Shown here: positions 52,873 through 61,813 of the stretch, piece by piece
Position numbering within the stretch: the first letter of the stretch is position 1
Layout of the letters: each line of letters starts with the position of its first letter
Origin: QZLE01 sp033852135
GTDB lineage: Bacteria > Pseudomonadota > Gammaproteobacteria > QZLD01
Reading direction: 5' to 3'
Assembly: GCA_033852135.1 (NCBI GenBank)
Contig: JAWSVB010000006.1
Coordinates: 62,001 to 126,000 of the forward strand
Length of the DNA: 64,000 nt
Position numbers and translations under genes: made by a program
Notes under the pieces: model-generated
What the model was told of the DNA's origin: nothing
Databases searched by the model: none
The model's input: only the letters and a program-made list of their open reading frames with translations

Positions 52873-54195
52873 TTACGGTTTTTGTTTGCATATTTTTGCG
52901 TAGAAAAAGCCATCCATTCCATTATCATTGGGGAGAATTTGTTTCCCAAATGTTTGTTGCCTACCCCAGTTTGACTCGATAGGGATATGTTTTGCATCCT
53001 TGGTATTACTCAGCCAATCTTTAATAAGCATACTATTTTCTTGCGGTAAAACCGAGCAAGTTGCGTAAATTAGTATTCCGTCATCTGCAAGTAGTTGCCA
53101 CATTGAGTTTAGCAGTTTGAGTTGCTGTTGGTTTAAAATTTCGATCTCTTTGGGGCTGCGCAATACTTTGATATCGGGGTGGCGTCTGATTACTCCGGTT
53201 CCGGAGCAGGGTGCATCGAGCAGGATGCGGTCAAATTTGGTTCCATCCCACCAGTCATCTGTTGCTGTTGCATCAGAGGTTATAACTTGGGCTGCCAGCC
53301 CCAAGCGCTCCATGTTCTCTTCAATCATGTCGGCGCGATTGGGTTCTAGTTCGGTTGCTATTACTTCAACATCTGGATGACGCTCAAGGATGTGGCAGGT
53401 TTTCCCCCCCGGTGCTGCGCAGCAATCGAGGACCTTCATCTTTGGTTTTATCTCAAGTAGGTCTACAGTTAGTTGGGCTGCGCCATCTTGTACTGAGACC
53501 ATGCCGTCATCAAATTCTGGCAGGAGTGAAACAGCAACTGGTTTTTCTAAGACGATGGCATCGGGACAGATAGGGTGCGGTTGAAATTCAATGTCGCTTT
53601 GTTGTAACAGCTTGCCGTAATCATCTGGAGTCGTTTGGCTGGAGTTTACCCGTAATACCAAGGGGGCGCGCTGGTTGGAAGCGTCGATAATATCTTGCCA
53701 GTCATCTTTCCAGCTCTTTTGCAGGTTTTCCAGCAACCATTGTGGATAATTGTATTTGGCTTCGATATCAGTATTTGCCTTGGTAACCATCTTTTCAGTA
53801 TTACGCAGCAGGTTTCTTAGAGAAGCATTAACCAGGCCGGTTGCCCATTTTTTCTTAAGAAGTTTGGTTGCCTGTACAGTCTCAGATACGGCAGCATGGT
53901 CTGCAGTGCGCATCTCTAGTATTTGGTAGGCGCCAATGAGGAGTAGCGCATAGATGTCATAGTCTTTTTCGCGCAGTGGCTTTTTCAACAGTTGACTGGC
54001 GATATTTTCCAGTTGGAAAAAGTGACGCATAACTCCAAAGCATAACTCTTTGGTGAATGCTTTATCTGCAGGGGAGAGTGCAGCTAGATCTTGCCCGCCA
54101 AACAGGGTGGAGAGTGAGCCGTGATTGTTGAGAATCTTGGAGATTATTTTGGCTGCTACAACCCTGGAGCTAGTGCCGCTGGCTTTTTCATTCAT
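52873..54195 (-). CDS. rsmB: 16S rRNA (cytosine-967 C5) methyltransferase
   Basis: 440 residues. N-terminal NusB-like domain (about 5-140) and a SAM-dependent RNA m5C methyltransferase domain with VLDCCAAPGGKTCHILE (about 252-268), and the two catalytic Cys motifs DAPCSGTGVIRRHPDIK and YATCSVLPQEN. Overlaps fmt by 4 bases. Confidence 0.97.
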   Translation of the reverse strand: MNEKASGTSSRVVAAKIISKILNNHGSLSTLFGGQDLAALSPADKAFTKELCFGVMRHFFQLENIASQLLKKPLREKDYDIYALLLIGAYQILEMRTADHAAVSETVQATKLLKKKWATGLVNASLRNLLRNTEKMVTKANTDIEAKYNYPQWLLENLQKSWKDDWQDIIDASNQRAPLVLRVNSSQTTPDDYGKLLQQSDIEFQPHPICPDAIVLEKPVAVSLLPEFDDGMVSVQDGAAQLTVDLLEIKPKMKVLDCCAAPGGKTCHILERHPDVEVIATELEPNRADMIEENMERLGLAAQVITSDATATDDWWDGTKFDRILLDAPCSGTGVIRRHPDIKVLRSPKEIEILNQQQLKLLNSMWQLLADDGILIYATCSVLPQENSMLIKDWLSNTKDAKHIPIESNWGRQQTFGKQILPNDNGMDGFFYAKICKQKP

Positions 54196-55133
54196 CCTAA
54201 AATGGTTCCTACAGCGATTGAGTGAGCATTAATAAAAGCGGAGATGTCGGTTTGCTTGCCACCCGGCAGCTGGATTCTATTGATGCAAACTACGCCGCTA
54301 TTATTAGCGTTTCCGCAGGCAACCAATAATCCATTTTTATCGCAGCTAATAACCTCGCCCGCTTGCGCTTGAGATGTTTGTGTAGAGACGGTTCCACCCC
54401 AGATGCGCATGGTGTCTCCGTTTAGTGTTGTGTGGGCAACAGGCCAAGGGTTAAAGGCGCGAACCGTATCTACTATTGTTTGAGCATCTTTGCTCCAGTC
54501 GATAAGCGCTTCTTTCTTGCTCAATTTGCTGGCGTAATTAGCTAGGGTGTCATCCTGTGGTGTGGGTTTGAAGCCTGGCTGTATAATTTGTTCTAGAGCA
54601 TCGATGATGGATTTGCCACCAATGGTTGCCAGCTTGTCATGCAGGGAGCCACCAGTTTCATCCGCAGTGATTTCACACTCATCGATACGGATGATATCGC
54701 CGGTATCCAGCCCGGCATTCATTTGCATAATGGTGACGCCAGAAATTTTATCTCCAGCTTCAATCGCTCTTTGGATTGGAGCAGCGCCACGCCAACGCGG
54801 GAGAATCGATGCGTGGATGTTTAAACATCCAAGGCGAGGGGTGTCGAGAACTATTTGAGGAAGAATCAGCCCATAAGCAACCACCACCATGATGTCGGCA
54901 TTAAAACTATTTAACTTATCCTGAGTGGCTGCATCTTTTAGGTTCTCAGGTTGTAACACCTCGATATTATGCTCAAGAGCATATTTTTTTACCGGACTTG
55001 GGGTGAGTTTTCTCCCCCTTCCTGCTGGGCGGTCAGGCTGGGTATAAACTGCACAGATTTCGTGCTTGGAATCAATTAAGGTTTTTAGTGCTGCTACGGA
55101 AAAGTCTGGGGTTCCAGCAAATATGATTTTCAT
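54192..55133 (-). CDS. fmt: Methionyl-tRNA formyltransferase
   Basis: Formylates initiator Met-tRNA using 10-formyl-THF. 313 residues. MKIIFAGTPDFSVAALKTLI at the start; the folate/active-site segment NIHASILPRWRGAAPIQRAI and the catalytic Asp in LDTGDII. C-terminal OB-fold domain (about 205-313). 22 bases after def. Confidence 0.97.
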   Translation of the reverse strand: MKIIFAGTPDFSVAALKTLIDSKHEICAVYTQPDRPAGRGRKLTPSPVKKYALEHNIEVLQPENLKDAATQDKLNSFNADIMVVVAYGLILPQIVLDTPRLGCLNIHASILPRWRGAAPIQRAIEAGDKISGVTIMQMNAGLDTGDIIRIDECEITADETGGSLHDKLATIGGKSIIDALEQIIQPGFKPTPQDDTLANYASKLSKKEALIDWSKDAQTIVDTVRAFNPWPVAHTTLNGDTMRIWGGTVSTQTSQAQAGEVISCDKNGLLVACGNANNSGVVCINRIQLPGGKQTDISAFINAHSIAVGTILG

Positions 55134-55155
55134 AGATTTAGGTTTCTTATTGGGT

Positions 55156-55653
55156 TTATCGTTGAGATTTTTTCAGTTTTTCTAACTTTTTACGCACCAT
55201 CTGTCTTTTCAGTGGAGAAAGGTAGTCCACAAATAGTTTGCCATTTAAGTGGTCAATTTCGTGTTGAATACAAACTGCTAGCAGGTCGTCACATTCAAGC
55301 TGAAACTCATTGCCTTCGCGGTCAAGTGCTTTAACAGTTACCTCTGACGGACGTTCAACTATAGCGGTGTAATCTGGTACAGACAGACACCCCTCTTCCA
55401 TCTCTTCGGTGCCGCTGGAGGCAATAATCTCTGGGTTGATAAAAAACATAGGTGAATCTTTCTCATCTGAAAGATCTATCACAACGATGCGTTTGTGGAT
55501 ATTAACCTGTGGTGCAGCAAGTCCAATTCCAGGAGCTTCGTACATCACCTCAAGCATCTCATCCATAATGGAGCGAATTTTATCGGTTACTTCGGTAACT
55601 GGTTTGGATTTCTCTTTTAATCGGGGGTCGGGAAAGGTTAAGATTTCGCGCAT
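55156..55653 (-). CDS. def: Peptide deformylase
   Basis: Removes the N-formyl group from nascent proteins; Fe2+/Zn2+ enzyme. 165 residues. The three motifs are GIGLAAPQV (43-51), EEGCLSVP (about 88-95) and QHEIDHLNGK, with metal ligands Cys and two His. First of the def-fmt-rsmB-DUF4390-ntrY-ntrX run. Confidence 0.97.
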   Translation of the reverse strand: MREILTFPDPRLKEKSKPVTEVTDKIRSIMDEMLEVMYEAPGIGLAAPQVNIHKRIVVIDLSDEKDSPMFFINPEIIASSGTEEMEEGCLSVPDYTAIVERPSEVTVKALDREGNEFQLECDDLLAVCIQHEIDHLNGKLFVDYLSPLKRQMVRKKLEKLKKSQR

Positions 55654-56047
55654 CTTTGTCTCTTCAAATAAATGTTTTTAAGGTGCTTATAAATATTGAC
55701 AGCATATTCATCAATATATTTGATGCAATATCCTGTTCCGTGGAGCTGTTCCACCTATACTATAATATAGTATCAACGGTTTAGAGGTAATATTTTTCTT
55801 AGAAAAACCATGTTTTTCGGCTCTTTACGGTAGAAAAAGTAAGAAAAATTTCAAGAAATAGCTGACACTTGGCAATTTATTGATAAACTACTAAATAGTA
55901 TTCCCTAAAAGGAATCCGGATAAGAGACCAAAAAGAGATTATCTATTCGGTGTATTAAAGGATATTTCCTCAGACTAAATAGTTGAATTATTCGATTTTT
56001 TTGGACCAGTGTTAGCGACACAGAAAAAATAAAACTAAGGAAGGCAC
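55654..56047. promoter_or_regulatory. Divergent promoter region between def and the LysM gene
   Basis: 394 bases without a gene. It holds a 17-base palindrome ATACTATAATATAGTAT at 55757-55773 and, just before it, GTGGA / TCCAC half-sites. TATAAT is embedded in the palindrome, so it may overlap a promoter and act as an operator. AT-rich otherwise. Assignment is tentative. Confidence 0.45.
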
Positions 56048-57076
56048 ATGATTAGAAAGATTATAGCCGCTGCATTAATTACATTATTGCTTAGCTTTCC
56101 CGTCTTGGCAGAAGATATTGAGCTTAAGCCAGACCATCCAGACACCTATGTTGTAGTGAAGGGGGATACCTTATGGGATATCTCTAGTACTTTTCTACAA
56201 GACCCATGGTTATGGCCAGAGATATGGCACGTTAATACCCAGATTGCCAATCCACATCTTATCTTTCCCGGGGATATTCTGACACTGGTTTATATCGATG
56301 GTAAGCCACAGTTACAGTTAACTCGTGGAGGAGATGGTAAACTTTCACCACGAATTCGTGAAGTTCCATTGGAAGATGCAATTCCAACAATACCTTTAGA
56401 TGCTATCCAGCAGTTTCTATCGCGCCCACGAGTTGTGGATAAAGATACTTTGGAAAAAGCACCATATATTGTAGCGATTGAAGAAAAAAAGGTCATGGCT
56501 GGATCTGGGGATAAGGTTTATGTGCGTAGACTGCCTAAGGATAGCTTTAAGGGGCAGGTGGTTTTTAGAAAAGGCGATGCATATAAAGATCCAGATACCC
56601 AAAAGGTTTTAGGTTATGAAGCTATCTATGTTGCTGATTCGACAGTAGTTGCCCATGCCGACCCATCTACGGTATTGATTAATACCTCGGAGATAGAGTG
56701 TATAGCTGGGGATAGATTGCTGCCATCAGAAGAGCGTGTGTTGGCAACTAATTATGTTCCACGGCCGCCAAAGAGTATGGTGGAAGGAAAAATTATTTCG
56801 GTATATAAAGGGGTTAGCATAATTGGACAGTTCAATATTGTTGCTATCAACCTGGGCGAGAATGACGGGATGGAAGAGGGTACTGTTCTTGCAGTATATA
56901 GACAGGGCGAGACAGTAAAAGATAAGTTTAGCGGTAAATGGAATGAAAAAATTAAGCTACCAGATGTTAGAGCTGGAGAGTTGATGGTTTTCCGAACATT
57001 TAAAGATATGAGCTTTGGTCTTATTATGCGAGCAGAGCAGGATATGGCTTTATTGGATACGGTAAAGAACCCTTAG
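56048..57076 (+). CDS. LysM domain-containing exported protein
   Basis: 342 residues. Signal peptide MIRKIIAAALITLLLSFPVLA, then one LysM domain (about 34-82: VVKGDTLWDISSTFLQDP..WPEIWHVNTQIANPHLIFPGDIL), which binds peptidoglycan. The remainder is a beta-rich domain of unknown function found with LysM upstream of dprA in gammaproteobacteria. AAGGAAGG upstream is a strong SD. A terminator follows before dprA. Confidence 0.88.
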   Translation: MIRKIIAAALITLLLSFPVLAEDIELKPDHPDTYVVVKGDTLWDISSTFLQDPWLWPEIWHVNTQIANPHLIFPGDILTLVYIDGKPQLQLTRGGDGKLSPRIREVPLEDAIPTIPLDAIQQFLSRPRVVDKDTLEKAPYIVAIEEKKVMAGSGDKVYVRRLPKDSFKGQVVFRKGDAYKDPDTQKVLGYEAIYVADSTVVAHADPSTVLINTSEIECIAGDRLLPSEERVLATNYVPRPPKSMVEGKIISVYKGVSIIGQFNIVAINLGENDGMEEGTVLAVYRQGETVKDKFSGKWNEKIKLPDVRAGELMVFRTFKDMSFGLIMRAEQDMALLDTVKNP

Positions 57077-57104
57077 TTATTAGAGTAAAATTAATTATAC
57101 TAGG

Positions 57105-57136
57105 AACCGGTAGTAGAGATGCTACCGGTTTTTTTA
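57105..57136 (+). terminator. Rho-independent terminator between the LysM gene and dprA
   Basis: AACCGGTAG (57105-57113) pairs with CTACCGGTT (57122-57130) and is followed by a T run. Clear intrinsic terminator 28 bases after the LysM stop. Confidence 0.92.
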
Positions 57137-57158
57137 TGGGGTTATAGAGATCTGGCTA

Positions 57159-58256
57159 ATGGGGAAAAAGTTGGAAAAATTAAAAGCATTTTTGTTGTTA
57201 AGTAAGGTGCCAGGTATTGGCGCTAGACGTTTAAAAGTTCTATATGATTTTTATGAAGATGTAACTAATATTTTGGATGCACCGCGAGAGGAGTTGTTGC
57301 AGGTTGGAATTCCATCCAAGGTGGTGGACCGCATCAAAAAGCCGCAGTGGGATCTTGTGGAAAAGGATATAGAGTGGCTACAAGCAGAGCATAATCATAT
57401 TATTACATTTGCCGATGAGAGTTATCCTCCTCTGCTTCGAGAAGAGGTGTCAGCTCCACCAGTATTATATATATGTGGAGATAAGGATTTGCTTAAGGCT
57501 CGGCAGATAGCGATGGTTGGAAGTAGAAATGCCAGTTCCTATGGTAAGCAGGTTGCGTATGATTTCGCAGCAGATTTTTCCCATAATGGAGTTATTGTTA
57601 CCAGTGGTTTAGCTTTGGGTATTGATGCGGCATCTCATAAGGGGGCATTAACTGGGGATGCTGGCACTATTGCGATAACTGCAACTGGTCTTGATAGAGT
57701 ATATCCTGCAAAACATAAAAGTTTAGCGCATCAAATAGCTGAAAATGGAGCTTTAGTATCTGAATTTCCACTCGGAACAGCGCCAAAGGCAGAGAACTTT
57801 CCACGACGCAATCGGATTATAAGTGGTTTAGCAGTGGGAACATTGGTGGTTGAAGCGGCAAAGCAGAGCGGCTCTTTAATAACTGCACGTTATGCAGTTG
57901 AGCAGGGGCGGGAAGTTTTTGCTATACCGGGATCTATCAATAATCCACTGGCAAAAGGGTGTCATGAATTGATTCAAAAAGGTGCCAAGCTAGTTGAGAC
58001 AGCGGATGACGTAATTAGTGAATTGGGCGCAATGTTTTCAATAACAGATAAAAAAAGTATAAACATCCCATCTGTTGAATTAGATCAGGAATATATTGAT
58101 TTGCTTGCGCAAATTGAATTTGAACCAACTTCAGTAGATATTTTGGTGGAAAAAACAGGATTGACTCCGGATGTTATTTGCTCCATGCTGCTAATTCTAG
58201 AGATGGATGGCTATGTAGAATCTGTAGCTGGTGGAATCTATAACAGAGTGAGATAG
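57159..58256 (+). CDS. dprA: DNA-processing protein DprA (Smf)
   Basis: Loads RecA on incoming single-stranded DNA in natural transformation. 365 residues: N-terminal SAM-like part with helix-hairpin-helix (LSKVPGIGARRLKVL), Rossmann-like DprA core with MVGSRNASSYGKQVAYDFAA and SEFPLGTAPKAENFPRRNRIISGL, and a C-terminal winged-helix domain (about 300-365). Followed 8 bases later by smg. Confidence 0.96.
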   Translation: MGKKLEKLKAFLLLSKVPGIGARRLKVLYDFYEDVTNILDAPREELLQVGIPSKVVDRIKKPQWDLVEKDIEWLQAEHNHIITFADESYPPLLREEVSAPPVLYICGDKDLLKARQIAMVGSRNASSYGKQVAYDFAADFSHNGVIVTSGLALGIDAASHKGALTGDAGTIAITATGLDRVYPAKHKSLAHQIAENGALVSEFPLGTAPKAENFPRRNRIISGLAVGTLVVEAAKQSGSLITARYAVEQGREVFAIPGSINNPLAKGCHELIQKGAKLVETADDVISELGAMFSITDKKSINIPSVELDQEYIDLLAQIEFEPTSVDILVEKTGLTPDVICSMLLILEMDGYVESVAGGIYNRVR

Positions 58257-58263
58257 TAGACAA

Positions 58264-58704
58264 ATGAAGCAAGAGATGATCGAAATGTTGGTGTATCTTT
58301 GTGAGAATGGCTTCACTAGTGCTATTAATTGCTGTGCAGAGCTAACTGATGCAGAAGATAGTGACAGTATTTCTCCGCCTTTGGCAGAGATGATTGAAAA
58401 AAGAGTTTTTAAAATCTTAGCCGATAAGCCTGACTCGCAAAGAATTTTTGTGGGAAGTGAGTTAGAGCATATAAATGCAGAGTGCCGTAGCTATATCCTT
58501 CTATTAAGTAATATTGGGGTTTTAGACCACGATAAGCGCGAGATGGTTATCGATTATTTAATGGAGATAACTGACTCCAGGCCTGATTTTGATGATTTGA
58601 AGTGGTCGGTGATTATGGCTCTTTGCTATGACCCGATGAAGGAGACGCTAGATTCTCTGCCAGAGACTTCATTCGTAGGCGATCTTTCCGAAGTTTGGCA
58701 CTAA
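58264..58704 (+). CDS. smg: DUF494 family protein Smg
   Basis: 146 residues. Function unknown; family is linked to dprA in gammaproteobacteria. Helical segments, with MLVYLCENGFTSAINC near the start, LGVGSEL-like EHINAECRSYILLLSNIGVLDHDKREMVIDYLME in the middle. Directly follows dprA by 8 bases, so co-transcribed. Confidence 0.93.
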   Translation: MKQEMIEMLVYLCENGFTSAINCCAELTDAEDSDSISPPLAEMIEKRVFKILADKPDSQRIFVGSELEHINAECRSYILLLSNIGVLDHDKREMVIDYLMEITDSRPDFDDLKWSVIMALCYDPMKETLDSLPETSFVGDLSEVWH

Positions 58705-59114
58705 ATTCGGGCTTATTTGCCTAAATACTGTGTTACAGCTTCAAATTTTCTCAGTCATTTGCTAAAGCAAACTCCCTTGAAAATTATTGCTGCGCCTTGT
58801 CTTTAGGCAAATAACCTACGAATTTTATTCGAGGTAACCCCCGTATTTTTAACCTGCTAATGCCTTCCCAAATATTTGTTCATTATGTTTTTGATTTGGA
58901 ATTTTTCAAGATTCCTGAGCGTAGCCGAAGGGTCAAGAAAAATTAAGTAAAAACAATGAGGCTTCGGCTACGCTTAGCCATCTTGTTTTTACTTTTAAAT
59001 TTCCCCGGACTAATGGACGAAAGCGGGAATCTCAAATTCAGACTACAATTTCGTTCAAAATATTTATAAAAACAACTTACCTGTAGATTCAACTTGCGGG
59101 TACAATCCTTATCT
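58705..59114. repeat. Intergenic repeats between smg and the zinc-finger gene
   Basis: About 58755-58850 resembles the repeat at 23930-24030 (AATTATTGCTGCGCC). Next, CTGAGCGTAGCCGAAG (58915-58930) faces its inverted copy CTTCGGCTACGCTTAG (58962-58977), the arrangement also seen at 6672-6732. No gene is apparent. Confidence 0.65.
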
Positions 59115-59633
59115 ATGAATACTCAACCGGAAAAATGCCCACAATGTGGCTCTGCTTTAGTTAAGCGCCAAGGAAAGTTTGGCGATTTTCTGGCGTGCGC
59201 TGGATATCCAAACTGCAATTACACCGTAAGTGCCGAGCCAAAAATAAAGCAAACATTTAAGGTGGTGCCTGATGCCAAGTGTCCTATCTGTGGTGGGGAA
59301 GTAATTGCTCGCGAGGGGATTCATGGTGAGTTTTTCGGGTGTGGTGATTTTCCTTATTGTAAGTGGTCGGCTTCAGATCTAAGTGAGAAAAAACCTGAAC
59401 TTGAATGCCCTCAGTGTTTTACCGGAACACTTAAAAAAAGAACCAGTAAAAAGGGTAAGGATTTCTATTCATGTTCCAATTATCCAGATTGTGATTATAA
59501 TTTACCCAAAGAGCCGATTGCTCGCCCATGCCCATACTGTGCCTGGCCAGTGACACTGGAAAAGGTCACTAAGCGCAAGGGGAAAGAGCAGGTTTGTCCT
59601 AAATGTAAGAGGTTATTTCCTCTTAAAGATTGA
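59115..59633 (+). CDS. DNA topoisomerase I C-terminal zinc-finger-type protein (YrdD-like)
   Basis: 172 residues of tandem Cys4 zinc ribbons and no topoisomerase domain: CPQCGS..CAGYPNC, CPICGG..CGDFPYC, CPQCFTG..CSNYPDC and a final CPYC..CPKC. YrdD of E. coli lies at the same place, between smg and tsaC. ATG at 59115 (MNTQPEK) is preferred to a TTG seven codons earlier. Confidence 0.9.
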   Translation: MNTQPEKCPQCGSALVKRQGKFGDFLACAGYPNCNYTVSAEPKIKQTFKVVPDAKCPICGGEVIAREGIHGEFFGCGDFPYCKWSASDLSEKKPELECPQCFTGTLKKRTSKKGKDFYSCSNYPDCDYNLPKEPIARPCPYCAWPVTLEKVTKRKGKEQVCPKCKRLFPLKD

Positions 59634-59664
59634 AGTAACAGATTGGTAGGAAGAGAGATTTACA

Positions 59665-60231
59665 ATGAGTTCTCATATCAAAATGATCTTAGCACGCACC
59701 GCGCTAGAAGATGGTGGGGTTATAGCATATCCAACTGAAGCTGTATTTGGTTTAGGTTGTGACCCAATGGACTATGAAGCTGTATCTCGAGTTTTACAGC
59801 TGAAAGAGCGTCATGTAAGAAATGGGTTGATATTAATAGCTGCAAATATTAAGCAGCTAGAAGACTATATCTTACCTATAGAGCAGCTAGGTGAAGTCAG
59901 AGCGAAAGAGATACGCGCTACGTGGCCAGGACCAAATACTTGGATACTGCCTTGTAAACCAACTGTTCCCTATTGGCTTACAGGTGAGCATCGTTCTCTG
60001 GCGGTTCGCGTGACTAACCACCCTGTTGCTGCAAAAATTTGTGAATATTATGGCTCCCCCATTGTCTCCACCAGTGCAAATCTGCATGGCCGAGCACCTA
60101 CTAGAACAGTTTTTGAAACGCGCAAGGTATTTGGTGACAGGGTTGAGTGTATCGTCTCCGGATGTGTAGATAAGGATAAGAATCCATCGGTTATTCGGGA
60201 TGGAGTTACCGGCAAGGTGCTGAGGTTTTAG
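59665..60231 (+). CDS. tsaC: Threonylcarbamoyl-AMP synthase (TsaC/YrdC)
   Basis: First step of t6A37 synthesis in tRNA. 188 residues of the YrdC fold: GGVIAYPTEAVFGLGCDPMD near the start, then KERHVRNGLILIAANIKQLEDYI, WPGPNTWIL, and SPIVSTSANLHGRAPTRT. Short TsaC form, without the Sua5 C-terminal domain. 31 bases after the zinc-finger gene. Confidence 0.96.
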   Translation: MSSHIKMILARTALEDGGVIAYPTEAVFGLGCDPMDYEAVSRVLQLKERHVRNGLILIAANIKQLEDYILPIEQLGEVRAKEIRATWPGPNTWILPCKPTVPYWLTGEHRSLAVRVTNHPVAAKICEYYGSPIVSTSANLHGRAPTRTVFETRKVFGDRVECIVSGCVDKDKNPSVIRDGVTGKVLRF

Positions 60232-60283
60232 ATTGAGGTTTTAGCTGCCAGGTTTAGCTAGCGCTACAAGGTAGAACGTGTAA

Positions 60284-60302
60284 GGGCAAAAATCTTTTGC
60301 CC
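60284..60302. terminator. Hairpin between convergent tsaC and ampE
   Basis: GGGCAAAA (60284-60291) pairs with TTTTGCCC (60295-60302) around a 3-base loop. Symmetric A/T flanks would let it end transcription from either side, although neither flank has a long T run. Confidence 0.55.
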
Positions 60303-60315
60303 CTTAAAGCAAAGT

Positions 60316-61197
60316 TCATGAAACCAAATTAGTAAGGGTAAGTATGGCGATAACCGCTAACCAGACGTAAGTGGTTCGAGTTATTAGATCGCGAGCATCT
60401 CTTACCTCTTCAGCGCCATAGTTCTCTTTATCAACCGAGGCATCCATTTTCAAAGAGCCAAGTCCAGCCGCTAGCAAGATGTTGTGGTTAGAGTTATTTG
60501 AAGAGTGGGGTATGTGTAGCCATGCCTCAAACGACTCGACAAAACTGCCTGCAATAGCAAATGAGATTGCGGTGATTCTCGATGGAATCCAGTCGATATA
60601 GAAAACCAGTTTATCAATAAGTAAGTTGCAGTGGTCTCCGGTAGCGCACTCATGATTATTATAATCACGCATAATAAGACAACAGCGGTAAGCAAAGGCG
60701 CCAACTGGGCCAAGCAGCATAAACCAGAATAAGATAGCAAACATCTTTTCGTTAGAGCCAATTATAAGGGTTTTGACAACTTTTTCCGGCAGGGTGGTTG
60801 TATCGGTTTTATCGTGTGCTTCCGGACTTTCAAATACCAGCGCGTTATAGGCAGCAGCATCATAATCGCCTTGCTCCCATGATTCGATAAATGGCTCCAC
60901 CATTTTGTCAAAATTGCGCGAACCAAGGCAGTAGATTAAAACTGCTGCGCCAAAGATAAATGTTGGTATATGGAAAAAGAAGTCTTGGAGCAGAAATTGA
61001 ATAACACCAATAATTAAAACGGCAGGGATAACAATGGCGAGGGTTTCAACCTTATCATTCTCTTCAGGGGTTAGCTTTTTTGCTTGTCTGCGCGCCCAGT
61101 TGATATATTTCAACAGGTGTTCTGGGTCGGTGTAGTAATCTACTGCAGTAACATGTTTGCGGAAAAAAAATGCAAGCAAAATCTGAAATAATTTCAT
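60316..61197 (-). CDS. ampE: AmpE family membrane protein
   Basis: 293 residues with about four membrane helices (LAIVIPAVLIIGVIQFLLQ, FIFGAAVLIYCLGSR, MFAILFWFMLLGPVGAFAYR, and a C-terminal one). Matches the AmpE/CobD-like family, which is associated with beta-lactamase signalling in Enterobacteria, though its exact role is unclear. 64 bases after ampD in the same operon. Confidence 0.9.
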   Translation of the reverse strand: MKLFQILLAFFFRKHVTAVDYYTDPEHLLKYINWARRQAKKLTPEENDKVETLAIVIPAVLIIGVIQFLLQDFFFHIPTFIFGAAVLIYCLGSRNFDKMVEPFIESWEQGDYDAAAYNALVFESPEAHDKTDTTTLPEKVVKTLIIGSNEKMFAILFWFMLLGPVGAFAYRCCLIMRDYNNHECATGDHCNLLIDKLVFYIDWIPSRITAISFAIAGSFVESFEAWLHIPHSSNNSNHNILLAAGLGSLKMDASVDKENYGAEEVRDARDLITRTTYVWLAVIAILTLTNLVS

Positions 61198-61261
61198 TTG
61201 TCGTTCCTATTTTTAGCTATAGCTTTGACAAAAACAAAGGGTTTTGACAAAAGTAAAAGCA

Positions 61262-61813
61262 TCACCAATTAACTCCTTGAAGAAATTTAGTCCATGCAAA
61301 GAATGGCCCTGGGTCGGTTTTTCTTCCTGGGGCAATATCAGAATGACCGACGATATTCCCCTGTTTAATACAAGGATAGTGGGAAATCAGTAAATTGGTA
61401 ATATTTATTAGCTGTTTATATTGGTTTTCAGTAAAAGGTTCAAAATCGCACCCCTCTAATTCGATACCAATGGAAAACTCATTGCAACGCTCTCTATTTT
61501 TAAAGGAGGAGATTCCTGCATGCCAAGCTGCTTGGTTAAAAGGCACGTATTGAATAATAGTGCCATCCCGGCGAATTAGTAGATGTGATGAAACTTTTAG
61601 CTCTGCTATCTCTTTAAAATAGGGGTGATGGTTGGGGTTGAGCCGGTTGCAAAATAGATCTGTTATCCATGGGCCTCCATATTCTTGAGGGGGGAGGCTG
61701 ATATTGTGGATAACAATTAGGTCTATAGCGGTATTATCTGGACGCGGAGAAAAATTTGGGGATAGCTGATGTTCTACCCCCGTGATTAAACTCTTCTCCG
61801 GGTCGATCTGCAT
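61262..61813 (-). CDS. ampD: 1,6-anhydro-N-acetylmuramyl-L-alanine amidase AmpD
   Basis: Cytosolic zinc amidase of peptidoglycan recycling; cleaves anhydro-muropeptides and so controls the AmpR inducer. 183 residues. Zinc ligands in LIVIHNISLPP, VGHSDIAPGRKTDPGP (His, Asp), with GIELEGCDFEPFT between. No signal peptide, as expected. Its ATG shares one base with the kinase stop (TAATG). No ampR or beta-lactamase gene is nearby. Confidence 0.95.
   Translation of the reverse strand: MQIDPEKSLITGVEHQLSPNFSPRPDNTAIDLIVIHNISLPPQEYGGPWITDLFCNRLNPNHHPYFKEIAELKVSSHLLIRRDGTIIQYVPFNQAAWHAGISSFKNRERCNEFSIGIELEGCDFEPFTENQYKQLINITNLLISHYPCIKQGNIVGHSDIAPGRKTDPGPFFAWTKFLQGVNW

Noticed and set aside
55725..55756. 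A degenerate third parS near TGTTCCGTGGAGCTGTTCCACC
   Set aside because: The CACGTG centre is missing and the half-sites are wrongly spaced.
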